This document shows positions 1-16,232 of a stretch of 64,000 nucleotides of DNA, piece by piece. Every line of letters starts with the position of its first letter. Within the stretch, counting starts at the first letter, position 1. Both the position numbers and the translations under genes were made by a program. The stretch comes from Ecdyonurus torrentis (Eukaryota > Arthropoda > Insecta > Ephemeroptera > Heptageniidae), in contig OX439131.1 in the NCBI GenBank assembly GCA_949318235.1, forward strand, positions 12,172,625-12,236,624, read 5' to 3'. The notes below the pieces were generated by a model. It was not told the DNA's origin. It made no database searches and was given only the letters and a program-made list of their open reading frames with translations.

Positions 1-20
1 ATAAATAAATAAATAAAAAA
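1..20. repeat. (TAAA)n / (ATAA)n microsatellite at the left edge
   Basis: The window opens with five ATAA units. The array probably extends to the left of the window. No other content is visible here. Confidence 0.7.
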
Positions 21-209
21 CATTAAAAATTAGTATCAGTTACTCACATTTTTGTTTTATCAAATATTATATATTATGCAGTTTTACACTCCAATTGCCT
101 GTTTTGTCTTTATTATAAAAGTAAAGCTACAATCTCTGACTTAAATATTATGTAAATAATTCAAATTATTTTTAATAACTATTTACCAGAAACTCCAATA
201 TACTCATTA

Positions 210-317
210 ATGCTGTTCGTAAACCCTGTTCTCTGCACCAAAAATGACGATCGCCTATGGTTATTCAAATGGAATGCGCATTTTTTGGTGCAAGAGAACA
301 GGGCTTACGAACAGCAT
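210..317. mobile_element. 108-bp TA-flanked hairpin MITE
   Basis: The ends are near-perfect inverted repeats that start ATGCTGTTCGTAA and close TTACGAACAGCAT. They pair over roughly 38 bp, with one substitution and one single-base gap. A TA dinucleotide flanks both sides (208-209 and 318-319), as expected for Tc1/mariner-type insertion. The interior is only about 30 bp and has no coding capacity, so this is a non-autonomous miniature element. The near-identity of the arms suggests a fairly young copy or selection for the hairpin. The exact family is not recognised. Confidence 0.75.
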
Positions 318-319
318 TA

Positions 320-1908
320 TTATTATAAGAATTATGCTCTTATGGTGCAGCCTTATATTATTTCACTTTAAAAACTAGTTTGAATTTTTTATAGAAATTT
401 TTAATAACATGCACTTTAGATTATACATACATATAAATTTTGTGCACGTCAACTCTTCACGAGAATAAAAATAATAATGGAATTTATTAAATGTTAACTC
501 AATTGATATCGTATCTTGTGGTCTCTTTTGCACAAGGAAATCCCTTACTGATTACTCATGGCATGGCATATCATATATATTTTTTTTATTATTGTTTCAG
601 CTATATTTATTATTTAATAAAAATATTATAGTTTAACGTACAGGAGATTAGCAATAATATTTTCAATTATCTCTTCTTAAACCCTCGATATGTTGCAAAA
701 CTTATTAGTCTTCTTGTCAAGTTTATTTATGGTACTCATGTGACAATAAATTATATTACAAATAAAAACGTTAACGAGAGTTTATCAGTTGTCGATAAAT
801 TTTATGTGATTTAAACCTTTTCTTAAAAGTATTTCAATTATAGCAATAAAACAATAACTTCGTTTAAAAATTTAGTACTATGTTTTTTTATACCAGTTTT
901 CAAAAAAAAAAAAATATATATATATACAAAAAAAATGTCAATTTATAATAGATGCATTAAAAATAGAGACAAGCAAAATAATAGTTACACTTTATTTTAA
1001 TAGACTATTTCATTTTTTTCTTAATTTTATAATTATTATTTTCATTGAATATCCTTTTTTTAATGATTTTGAACTTGATTTTTAATCGACACTATTTTTT
1101 TTTTGTTTTTGTTTTTTTTTACCATAACGAACACGGTATTTGTTTATATATTTTGGAGTCAAATGATATGAAAAACAAAGGATTTACTGTCCTTTCCTGA
1201 ATAAAGCGGAAGGAACATTTGCACGCATTTTAAAGTGCTTCCGATTAGAGGATGAATTAAAATTTTCCACATTTTAAAAGTCGAAGGCTGCTAAAATATA
1301 AGTTAAAGTAACGCTGTGTTTGTACTCAATTGAGCATATCTTTTATTTATATATACTTCAAAATACAAAATAATTATTATTATATATTTAGCTGGTTATT
1401 GCCTTGAAGTTTGTTGGCCTTCTTATATTTAGTACTCAAAATTATCAAATAATTAAAATGGCAACAATGAAGTTATTTTGCGTGTTCTGTTGTTAAATAT
1501 GGTATCATGAACTAAATTTTCGTATCATCAGTTGTTTATCTTTCGATGACAGCCATCAACCATTCCATTTTAATATTCATAATAAAAATTATAATTTATA
1601 ATAATATGCAGCGCTTTTTGTAATTTTTTTTTTTTTTAAATACACAAACAAAACATATGAAATGCTTCAATTTTATTCATATAAATTGCGTTTCATTATT
1701 TTTTTAAGATTTTATATATATAATTGCCTTGAAATTAGAGTATTTAAAATAATAGCATGCAAAATATGAAGAAGATATACTTTTACTGTCTTGCTATTTT
1801 TCAATAGTTAATTTTTTTTCTGCTCATTATTGTAAATGATTATAGTATGTCATTGTAACAACGTTATAAATAAAAGAGTAAAGAGCACAATTAAATTATA
1901 ACATTTCG

Positions 1909-1940
<32 letters not shown>

Positions 1941-2184
1941 AGATTTTATGCATGTTATTATTATTGAAATGTCAAATTTAAATGGAATTATTGTTTATGA
2001 GACTATGAAAATAAATAAATTAATTAAATTTACTTATAAATTGTCAATTTATTCCTAAAGTTTTCAGTTTTATAAATTTGAATGACATTTTTTTTTAAAC
2101 TTTAAATAAATCAATGCAAATGTAAAAATTGTTCATTACACTAAAAATTATTCTTTTACAGAAGAAATAAAATAAGACTAGTGG
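320..2184. other. AT-rich non-coding stretch
   Basis: No convincing exon is seen. The stretch holds short poly-A and poly-T runs (for example poly-T near 1913-1940) and scattered AT dinucleotides. If the minus-strand promoter at about 2.3 kb is real, this is its first intron. Confidence 0.5.
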
Positions 2185-2190
2185 ACTCAC

Positions 2191-2308
2191 CTGTAGGAGT
2201 GAAATAATTATAAATTTGATTAACACTTTCAGGTTAAAGTTCTCAGGGTAGGTTTACCATACAAGAGTAGTGATCGTTGACCTGTAGACACCGAGAGAAA
2301 CAGTGAGA
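2191..2308 (-). other. Candidate untranslated first exon of a minus-strand gene leaving the window to the left
   Basis: On the minus strand a strong donor, CAG|GTGAGT, lies with its intron starting at 2190 and running down. The exon upstream of it begins about 30 bp beyond a TATAAAAG box, giving an exon of about 118 nt. The only ATG in it opens a five-codon frame that stops at once, so the exon is probably 5' untranslated and coding would start further left, outside the window. The surrounding 2290-2480 block is clearly more GC-rich than its neighbours. No product can be named. The TSS is estimated, not observed, and a chance donor remains possible. Confidence 0.35.
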
Positions 2309-2333
2309 CTCGCGACCGCTTTGGTGCTCCATG

Positions 2334-2341
2334 CTTTTATA
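2334..2341 (-). promoter_or_regulatory. TATA box (TATAAAAG) of the candidate minus-strand promoter
   Basis: A consensus TATAAAAG on the minus strand sits in a GC-richer island of about 190 bp. It lies about 30 bp upstream of a TCACTG stretch resembling an arthropod initiator and about 145 bp upstream of a strong GTGAGT donor. The spacing of TATA, initiator and donor is what makes this more than a chance AT match. Confidence 0.4.
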
Positions 2342-2619
2342 ACCTGCTCTCTTTCTCTCTCCACCGCCTGCTTGCTTTACCACAAGCACGGCCAAGGCTG
2401 GGGTTACCCCGGTATCGTCAGAGATCCCCCCCCCCTCCCCCAACCCTCACTAACACCTGTGTGTGGCTGCTTGCTTCAGGTGAATATACAAAAAATCTGT
2501 ACTAAAAAGACTTCTGTAATTGATAATGATGACGTACATTTTATAATTTGACTTTGAAAATGTAGAGCATTGCATGGTCTGGTTTATTAATTTATTATTT
2601 TAAATACATGGAAAGTATA

Positions 2620-3478
2620 AAGTACGTAATTTATGCTGCATTTATGTCATCATAGCATAAATGATGCTAAATTAGAACACTATAAATACTTATGTTGTAA
2701 AATATAATATTTATGCTTTTTAGCAACGTTGTTATGAAGTAGCATAAATTATACTGTATTAAACAATTGTGCTAAAAATGAGCTAGCATAATTATTATTA
2801 CGTATTTAGTTTTGTCCGCGTATACTATGCACTCTTGTGTTATATCATGAAATCATCAAATACTTTTTTTTAAATTATTATTATTATTTTAATGTTGAAG
2901 TTAAATGTTTTTCCATTTTAATTTTTCTCTCTACGTCTCTTTTTTATTTTTGGCTCTACTATTCGGGTTTGACAACAGTTTTATTAAAAAAAAAATCAGA
3001 ATTTAAAATACTGCATATAATTTACAATCTGAAACCAATTACATTACCATTATATAAATCATTTATATGCCTGTATACGCATGAAATAGCCTGCATAATA
3101 TTTTAATAATTCCGTTCCCATTCAGTTCTTTCTTATGTTACATAAGAGTTTAATTTTAAGTGAATGTAATTTATAAAATAATGACGAGTTTAAGACGCTA
3201 TTTAGTTTAAAAAATTAACCAACTATATAGACAGTAATTATGCAACTATTCTTTAGTTTTTACATTTAAAAATAATACTAATTTTATTTTGAAATTGCTT
3301 ACACTATTTCTATAACTGTCATTATTTGAAAGCACTCAGAGCTTAAATTATTTCCTTTCATTTTTTATTTTTTATTTATTTTGTTTTATTATTATTATTA
3401 TTATTTTTTGTTCTTGGAAGCTTTTAATTTTTAAGTGTTTGTGCATGGTGGTCAAATTTTAGTTTTCCGTGACAGAAC

Positions 3479-3510
<32 letters not shown>

Positions 3511-3905
3511 TATAGGGTTTGCTTTGAACTTATTTGCAAAATTACAGTGGTCTAGTTTAGAGTACTCTAGAAGTTATATATTGTCACGAAGACGGTTTTA
3601 TCCACAAGTTGTTAGATGATCATTGCAATGTTTGTTACACACAGACACCGTAACCCCGAATAAACCCCTCTTGTCCATTGCTACACGGACAAACTATACG
3701 TATAATAAGCAATGATTATATTGTACTAGCTTATTTTTAGCGATATTTGTTCATTACAACACAACTTATGCTATATTGCACAATAACTATGTTAAATTGT
3801 GTAAATATTATATATTGTACAACATAATTATTTAAGCAGTTCCAATTAAACAATATTTAATTATGCTATATAATAGCATGAACGAAGCATGAATTATGGA
3901 CACTT
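2620..3905. repeat. Degenerate long inverted repeat, probably an old MITE or transposon
   Basis: The segment 2620-2790 is rich in GCATAAAT-like words and ends in GCTAAAAATGAGCTAGC. Its reverse complement is recognisable at 3726-3905, including GCTAAAAATAAGCTAGT and GCTATTATATAGCATAA. The arms look roughly two-thirds identical and the spacer is about 0.9 kb of AT-rich sequence with no transposase. Terminal motifs and target duplications can no longer be made out. Confidence 0.45.
3479..3506. repeat. Poly-A tract
   Basis: An uninterrupted A run of about 28 bases lies inside the spacer of the degenerate inverted repeat. No retroposon body can be recognised next to it. Confidence 0.8.
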
Positions 3906-4410
3906 TATTATTTTCTGATATATGTTTATAAAAACCTATTTATCTTTTCTGCACATTATACGTTACAACAATATCATAAATATATACATATTCTCAGAAG
4001 AGAGACAATAAAAATCGGAATAAATAAGTAAATAGAGCTAAAAATTTGTTGTTTGTTTTTATATTTTGTTAGTTGTGAAACGTTTTTCATTTCCTTCCTA
4101 TGTATGCACGTTATACGTATAAAATTAATGATTCAGCTATAACGTAATTAAATATGACATTTTATTTATTTACTAACGTCAAATTTACGTATTGTGTTGT
4201 GCTGACTGAAATTATTGTTGATTAATGTATACAGTGTATTTGCGATTACACGTCGCCTTCCTGCCGTGATAAAATAAGCATCCTTCTGATCGTCCTCATG
4301 TATAATGTAATAATTATGTTTGTCATTGCACCCATTGGCCCACTTCACTCAACTTATAATATGACTACTCTTATTTAATCTTTTACACACTTTTCAAATA
4401 CAATTTTAGG

Positions 4411-4461
<51 letters not shown>

Positions 4462-5252
4462 ATATTTTTTCATCTAAATAAATAAAAAAAATTGTACATA
4501 AACAAATAAAGTAAAATATAAACAGTCATAAAAAAAAACTAAATTGCGTGTCATAGAACAATATCAACAATTTCTCTGGTATTTTTAAAGTAAATAATGA
4601 TAACATTATGGTACCTACTATAGGCAAGAAGCGATTGGAAATTAATATTATTTTGCTAATTTATTAAACTGGGGGAAAAAAACAGTGAATAATAGTAAGG
4701 AACTGTTGTATAATCTTACTTACTTGCTTTTGCTATTTTTGTAAACCATCTTCCTAGATGTCGCAATATAACTAAACTTATTGTCAAACTTTGACGTTCG
4801 TTTCGTTATTCAGACAAAATTTGTTTTCTCATCGTAGCAAAGGATGTTTTTCAATTGTATTTCCTATATAGCATCCAAATTTCTTTGCTTTTGTGGTTTT
4901 CTTTCCCTTTCAAAATAGACAATTTTAAATTTTACTGCTGCTTAATTGTATTGTTTGGTGTTATAATTTAAAATAAACTTGTTAATCTTTGAATAGCAGT
5001 TGTAATAGTTTTGTAACTAATAAAATTAATAGTAAAAAAAAAATGTAAAGAAAAAAGAAAAAGAGAGAGACAATTAATGAATAGCATTTATTTAAATACG
5101 AATATCATTAAAACCACCTGCATGCACATAGCAAATTTTTAACTTTAAAACTACGTCGAGTGTTTTCAACGCCAGTAAAGGTGTAAAGTTTGTGAAAATA
5201 CAAACTTTGTATTTGTCTTTTCTTTTTTTTTTTGGGGGGGGGGGGGGGTTGT

Positions 5253-5255
<3 letters not shown>
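3906..5255. other. AT-rich non-coding stretch with a (CT)n array
   Basis: No exon is supported. The main feature is the (CT)n array at 4414-4458. The remainder is AT-rich with short homopolymers. Confidence 0.5.
4414..4458. repeat. (CT)n microsatellite
   Basis: About 22 uninterrupted CT units. Confidence 0.95.

Positions 5256-5296
<41 letters not shown>
5234..5296. repeat. Poly-G tract followed by (TA)n
   Basis: A run of about 15 G (5234-5248) is followed by a short spacer and an (AT)n array to 5296. Long G runs are uncommon in such AT-rich DNA, and this one could adopt intramolecular quadruplex forms. Confidence 0.85.
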
Positions 5297-5300
<4 letters not shown>

Positions 5301-5374
5301 TATTATTTTTTTACTTGTAAACTATTTTGTAAAGCGGAACAAATGGGCTGGTCGTTTGTTAATAAAGGTTCATG

Positions 5375-5479
<105 letters not shown>

Positions 5480-5657
5480 CATTGAACACAGCATTGAAAT
5501 AGCATTTTAATTATTCAGTTGAGAGTTTATATGCAATGAGCTAGAACAAAGAACAACTACTATCCAATAACGCACACAAAGTGTAATGTAGTGCACCTTG
5601 ATCCAGACTGGTTTATCTGTAGTCCCCTGAATCTGAATAAGTAGATAGTATAGGTAG

Positions 5658-5673
5658 GTGTGAGATCTCACAC
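5658..5673. promoter_or_regulatory. 16-bp palindrome resembling paired T-box half sites
   Basis: The sequence GTGTGAGATCTCACAC is a perfect 16-bp palindrome. With its left flank it reads AGGTGTGA, the T-box core, facing the TCACAC of the other arm, as in palindromic Brachyury-type sites. It lies in a short non-repetitive block between (AT)n and (ATTC)n arrays. Function is inference from motif shape alone. Confidence 0.25.
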
Positions 5674-5753
5674 AGTGACCTAGTTTTCAAAATAATAACA
5701 ACAAAGAATTAATTTTTCAGCAAGGTATTTATTGGGATTTTTCATCTTTGCAA

Positions 5754-6106
5754 ATTCATTCATTCATTCATTCATTCATTCATTCATTCATTCATTCATT
5801 CATTCATTCATTCATTCATTCATTCATTCATTCATTCATTCATTCATTCATTCATTCATTCATTCATTCATTCATTCATTCATTCATTCATTCATTCATT
5901 CATCATCATTCATTCATTCATTCATTCATTCATTCATTCATTCATTCATTCATTCATTCATTCATTCATTCATTCATTCATTCATTCATTCATTCATTCA
6001 TTCATTCATTCATTCATTCATTCATTCATTCATTCATTCATTCATTCATTCATTCATACATTCATTCATTCATTCATTCATTCATTTCTTCATTCATTCA
6101 TTCATT
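5754..6106. repeat. (ATTC)n tetranucleotide array, about 350 bp
   Basis: Roughly 88 ATTC units with a few interruptions (a CATCAT break near 5902, an A for T near 6058, and TTCTT near 6086). The four-base unit is not a multiple of three and contains no stop in any plus-strand frame. It therefore yields long frames of repeating Phe-Ile-His-Ser that run through all three frames, and these are not genes. Degenerate (ATTT)n continues on the right to about 6240. Confidence 0.97.
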
Positions 6107-6745
6107 ATTTTCAGTTTTTATTTATTTAATATGTGATTTTATTTATTTATATTATTTTGTATTCATTTATTTATTATTTATTATTATTTATAATATATTT
6201 ATTTATTTTATTTATTTATTATTTATTTGTGTTTATTTTTTAAAACGATTCTTAACGATTTTTTAAATTTATGTCAATTAAGTGATTCCACTGTATCAAA
6301 ATGCAATAAAGTTCCTTAAATGGTTTGTTTTTGTTTTGAAAAATTGAATTTTGCATATCATATCCCGGACATGATTGTGTTGCGTAGTGAATAAAAAAAA
6401 GTGATTTAATGCACGGCAATGTAGTTCGCGTCATAAAGAGAAGGGAATTCCATTCGCATAGACACCGGAGATGAAAGACAAGTTGGAGCTAACTCATCAA
6501 TGTGTAGAAGTTTTTACCTACCAACTACCAAGTGACGTAAAAGATATCAGTAGTAGATTCAAAAATTGTCCACAATTTCGAATTAATGATGTGTAACACA
6601 CGTCACTGTATAGGCTAGTTCAAGGTTATATAGACAGCGAAATAAGACTTGTTTTAGTTTTGTTAGGCCAAATACACAGTTTATTGCTTGTACAGTATTT
6701 CAATTTTTTGCTATGATTTTTATTATCAATTATTATTAAAGTAAC

Positions 6746-10640
<3,895 letters not shown>

Positions 10641-10651
10641 ATTATAATAAG

Positions 10652-10711
10652 TTACGTAATGTAGAATTACCTGGTGTGCCTTTCTCACGTGACCCTGACC
10701 TGCGCATGCGC
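10652..10711. promoter_or_regulatory. Cluster of TTACGTAA, TCACGTGA and an NRF1-type palindrome
   Basis: Three perfect palindromes lie within 60 bp: TTACGTAA (10652-10659, PAR-bZIP/C/EBP type), TCACGTGA (10685-10692, MITF/TFE/USF E-box) and GCGCATGCGC (10702-10711, preceded by T, matching the NRF1 consensus). The local CpG content is far above the surrounding DNA. Such a combination is typical of an active promoter or enhancer. No adjacent coding exon could be identified, so the target gene is unknown. Confidence 0.35.
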
Positions 10712-10782
10712 CGTAGATTATGGTACACTCAACTCTTTAAAAAAATATTATATAATTTTGTTAGGACAATACTATCTCTTAG

Positions 10783-10795
<13 letters not shown>

Positions 10796-10822
<27 letters not shown>
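10796..10822. repeat. (GA)n microsatellite
   Basis: Thirteen GA units, about 85 bp after the palindrome cluster. Confidence 0.9.
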
Positions 10823-10824
<2 letters not shown>

Positions 10825-13800
10825 GACAAAACATCATTTAAATCAATTGACCTCGTTCTTATACACCCTCTTAGATTTTCTAATTCTTATTGACATGATT
10901 CACTAACAATGTAAATGTGTTTATCTTATATTAATAGGGGAAAAAAAACTTTCACGCATTTATGTGACTTATGTTTTACAGTTTACGCACCATCCAAAAT
11001 ATAATATTTATGAAATTAATATTTTATTTACGTAATTTTAATATTTGAAACTCAAATTATTTACTATAATGTACAATTAAGTATTTTTCTTTTTTATTAT
11101 GCTAATTTAATACTATATTATTATGTTAATATGATTACTCAATGATTAGGGTTTCACTGGACTGATTAATAATTTAATTTTTAAATATCTACACTTATTT
11201 GTTAAATTCCTGAACTTAGAGATTTCTTTTGTCTCTGTCTTTGTTTCTTTAGTATTTTGCGATAATACTCTTGCTTTTATTTTTAACATTCCTACAGTCT
11301 TATTTGAAGTGATTATATTCACCAAGTGTTTTAACTTTATAGAATTATTGTCTACTTAAAATAAGTGCAATATAATTATATAATACTTAGCAAATAGTAT
11401 TTGATCATGACGGCGGTACATCAATAAAGATAATTATATCATTATGTTTCACTAAATTTATATTTACAACAATCATGTTTACTAGTACCAATTTGGAATT
11501 CCCACAATTTTATAAGAAACATTATATTGAAAATACCAAAGAATAAAATAAGTTCATACTTAAAAAATATTCATGTTGTCTTGAAAAACTTGTTCTATTT
11601 ATTTATTTTTTTTTAACTTCAATGTGGAGTAATTAAGCAAGAAATGCGATTTAAATCAATATTTTGCTGTATTGAAAAAGTACGTAATTTCTTGTTTGAA
11701 AAATGATTATACTTTGTAAGACTCGTAATGAAAATGCTGAAGTCTCTTACTTTTTTTTTTTTTTTTTTTTACCTCTTATATTTTGCACTACAAAACTACA
11801 CCAGTGGATAAGACTCAAATAAAATCTGGCTAGATAAAAATTAACTCAGAAATATATTAATAAACGAACCCAATTTTTTTTTTGCGCTGAAATAGATACT
11901 AGAAATGGATGTAAAAATCGGAAAATATAAAAAATATGAAAAGTAAGAAGCAACATTTTTAGAATTTGGGAAAAGATTATTATATAATAAATATTGGAAA
12001 AACAAGTGTGGAAGTAATCGTGACTTGAGATGAGATATTTTCTTCGTTCACACAAATTTTCATGCACGTTCATACTGTGTGGCATCCACTTATTCTTTTA
12101 ATTTTATATTTGCGGCAAGTGCGCAATATATTTCATGGTACTTTTAAGGCATATTATATTCTGTGTGTATAAACTTTAATGGGCAATTATTGTAATAACT
12201 TTAATAATATTTTTACTGTTATAAAAAACAAAAAACAATTTACAGCCAAACAAAAAAAAATATTAATACAAGTTTATAGATTCTTTAACTGTGTATTCTT
12301 GATTAAAAGATTTCAAACACTTTTGTTCTGCATATAGATAATATTAATACAATGCCTTTAGTTTAATGTGATTAATTTACGTCAGAGAATTATGGAATTT
12401 ATAATACTGTGATTAGTGTGATTATTATAAATAATGTCTATTATACTCTGGAGAAATACTAAATAATAGAAGCTATAAGTGAATTTTAGACATAAATTTG
12501 AAATGAAATTTCAAGACAATTTATATATGATTTTTGTTAGAGCAATTAAATAGTTTCTCCTTTCAACCGTTCTTCTTTAGGATATATGCCTTGATTTTAA
12601 CTAATTAATTTTTTTAAATAATTTTATATTGTCATTTAGCTTTAAAATGATTCACATTTAAATAAAATTTGCATTAATTGTTTCAATTACTTCATAATTT
12701 AAAATAAATAAATAAATAATTTCTGTATCATAAATAAAAAAAATGATATTCTTACCTTATCATTCCTAATCTACTTGATCGTTGTTCAAAAATCACTAGG
12801 TCCCACTACTAAAGCAAAGCTTGTCAGTGACTAAAGCTCAACTCAATACATCAGTGAAAGCATAATAGAGGTGAGAATTGGTAAGCAAGTCGTCGACAAT
12901 AATGTTGACATGGATTTGCCGCAGGCAAACCTCGCAAATCTTACTTTCTTATATCACAAACTTCCTATATAATGTATGATGCAAAACAATAATATGCAAG
13001 CTTTGTTAAGAAATACTTTTTTTTATGATATTATAGTATATTAAATTAGAGACTATAAATATAGTCTAGTTGTAGTATAATTAATTATACGTGAGTGACG
13101 CTTTTGTTTCTTTACGCTTTAGGCTTTACAATTCAAGAATTTGAGTAGCAATATTATATAATATAATTACATAAGTTGGTTATTTTAGTAAAAAAAAATT
13201 TTTTTAATAACCATTTAAAACTTAAAATGGTAATAATAAAAAATGTGTTTAAATTTGGCCTATTAATAAGCAGTCACTTTTATTAGCTATGTTTTATATA
13301 TATTTATATAAATGAGTAATAGTTTTTTTTTTAATGCCAAGTCATCTCATGATCCAAAGGATTTTTAACCAAGCAAATAACTCATTTCCTCTTTTAATTA
13401 GCAAGATTGCGATTACCTCACATTAATTGTTATCCTCATGCTGTATAGCAAAAGTTAAAAGTCAGCATCATTCCTGGCTGTAGCCCGCAGGGCTGGTGAA
13501 AGTTTGCAAAATTTAATTGTTTATGTAAACTATAATATAGTTGTCTTGCATTGTGTATACAGATCATAATTATCCAGAACTTTTAAGATAAATTTTACTA
13601 CTACTGCATTCTTATACAGAGAGAGAGAGAGATAAAGTATTGTTATATATAATTATGAAAATTTCATAATTTATATACATACAGTATAATAGACGACAGT
13701 GATTTTACCATCATTATTATACAATTATTAAGTATATTTATTTTACCATTTGAAGCTAGCGCGTGTTTGTCTTAAGAACGACATTGGAAATTCAGCACCA

Positions 13801-15202
13801 GTTTTCGAATGGTAAAAGATATTATCATAATCGTGTGTAATACAATATAAAATTATGTCATAAAATTCTATTTGTCAAATGGCGTACTGTTAAAACGTGA
13901 CAATATTTTTACACTGTGTAATTTTTTGTTTTGTTCTATGAATAATGCAATGGTTTTTAATAGAGACTGCATGCAATCAAATTTATTGCCCTATATAAGA
14001 ACATGACTTAATAAAAATACATTGCATAATATGGAGTAAAAATATTTATAATATCTAAGCATATTAATGAATTCTATACATATATTTGAACATAAAAGAA
14101 AATTTTATATGACAATCTATACATCCACGTGGATTTGAGGATATGTTGGGTTGGTACCCAAATATCCATTATTCTGAAATTGGTGAATTTAGAAGTAAGA
14201 GTTAGCTGATAGTGATAACCATGACCACGGACAAGAGATTCACTCTTGTGATGTCATATATTATGTAAACTAAAAATTAAGATTATATTAGTAACGTATA
14301 ATCCGTGCGCTTATAACCTCAATCTTTATGATTACAAAATATAATAAAAATCAGATTTACTGTGACGAAATTTAAACCTCTTACTAAATTCCAAATATAT
14401 TATTATATAATATTAATCTCATTTCATCTACAGTATACAATCTTTAGACAAACTATAAACTCACAATAATATTTATAAAAAATACAAATCATTATGAAAT
14501 TGTAATTGCAGTAAAATTAAAGAAGAAACCAATTATTCTATGAAATTTTTGTGTTTAATGAAGTTACTGTGAAGAATTAAGAGAGGAATTCATTATGAAA
14601 TGTCACGCAAAATTTCTTTAATTGATATATTATACAAAACGTTAAATTATGTAAAAAGTTATTATATTAAAAAAAAAAAAAAAAAATGGCATTATAATTG
14701 TAAAGTAATACTTTGTAATGCAAGGATGGTAATTTAAATTAACCCACTATTTTACTACGTAATACAATAATTAACAATGCAACAATTTTTAAAGTTTTAA
14801 TTAAGTTATATGGATATAAACCAGGCACCTTCTGAATAGGGTAATTAAAAATGTCCTATTATAAAAACAATTTTTATTGCTCTTTTAAGGAGAGCATTAC
14901 AAAAAAATGGCATTGAACTTTTTTTTTCCTTTTTAAATACTTTGCGTATAAAAAATATGCCTTACTATCTTTTTCTTTTAAAACTTCTTCGTCTTCTTAT
15001 TTTTTATCAATTTATTTAATCATTAGAATTCATGATATAAAAAACGTGAGAAAAAAATGTACCTTGAAGTCTGGACAATAATTGTTTCAAGCTTGGGATT
15101 TTTGTTGCATTAAATCATGAAGTGTAATTTAATTCAATTTATATAAAAAATTGAAACGAATTTATCTCATTTTGGTTTAAAACCACTTCATGTACCATGT
15201 TA
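10823..15202. other. AT-rich non-coding stretch
   Basis: No gene is supported. There is a poly-T run at 11751-11770, a poly-A run at 14670-14686, a short (GA)n at 13618-13632, and a degenerate copy of the GTTCACAC-type repeat near 13890-14010. Confidence 0.5.
13890..14010. mobile_element. Degenerate copy of a GTTCACAC-ended repeat
   Basis: The segment includes ACTGCATGCAATCAAATTTA, TTGCCC and a degraded AAGAACATGACTT end. These correspond to ATTGCATACAATCAAATTAA, TTGCAC and GTGAACACGACTT in the better copy at 30341-30591. No coding capacity. The boundaries are approximate. Confidence 0.35.
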
Positions 15203-15322
15203 GTCTCTCTCTCTCTCTCTCTCTCTTTTTGCTTAGTGAATTCCTTTTACTAAAAAATACAAAAAACAATGGTTAAATAATATTTTTATAGTTACGTTTA
15301 TAATAAGCAGATTTAAAACATT

Positions 15323-15324
<2 letters not shown>

Positions 15325-15390
<66 letters not shown>
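15325..15390. repeat. (TA)n microsatellite
   Basis: About 33 units, followed by a short (CA)n stretch. A (CT)12 array lies at 15203-15226. Confidence 0.95.
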
Positions 15391-15394
<4 letters not shown>

Positions 15395-15762
15395 AAACAC
15401 ACACACAAAGCTAGTTACATTGTTACTTAAATTTAAATTTATCAGTAACTAAAAATTAGGTTTCCATGGGCAGGTGCGATTATAACAACATCACATCCAT
15501 TAAAAAGCCAATTCCAGACGTCTTAATCGTATATTTTTAGTGGAAATTTTAAAATAATAAATAAGTTATTTCGTATGTATAATTCTAGAAAGTTCCGTCA
15601 CAAAAGTAATAAAATAAATATGTATTAACACGTTTCATTGAAGTATTGTTCAATAAAGTTATAACTTCGACTGACAGATCAACAGAAAAATAAATGATAA
15701 AGTTACATTTTTTTTCGATTATCTTTTTAAGATTGATAATCCAACAAAACTTGATTGAAGAA

Positions 15763-15901
<139 letters not shown>

Positions 15902-16099
15902 AGTTTAAGGTTATAGAAATAATCCGTCTTTAATAAATTAATCTGATCTAATAAAATAGAATTATATTTGGCTATTAAGCAGCAGAATTTTATTTGAAAT
16001 GTGTGTTTTTATTTAATTCAGTAGAGCGAGTTTAATGTTTCTAAAGTATCCTTCATTGTAATAGTAATTAAAAGAGAAAAAATTGATTGTAGACGTATA

Positions 16100-16232
16100 G
16101 AGGAAACCTTGCGTGGTTGGTCGCACGCGGGCCTTGGTTCTCCGCTTGACCTCCGACCTGCAGGTTGACTTCGGTGCATGCGGTCACCAATCCTGCGCAC
16201 TATGGCGCTCAATCGTTTCCTGGAACTCAATT
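16100..16232. promoter_or_regulatory. CpG-rich island of unknown role
   Basis: About 130 bp with many CpG dinucleotides and clearly higher GC than its neighbours. It includes CGCACGCGGGCC, CGACCTGCAGG and TGCGCACTATGGCGC. A minus-strand open frame crosses it with an Arg-rich, unremarkable translation and no convincing donor. It could be a promoter core or a fragment of a conserved exon. No family is recognised. Confidence 0.25.

Noticed and set aside
5732..6266. Open frames of repeating Phe-Ile-His-Ser
   Set aside because: They are only the (ATTC)n microsatellite translated in overlapping frames.
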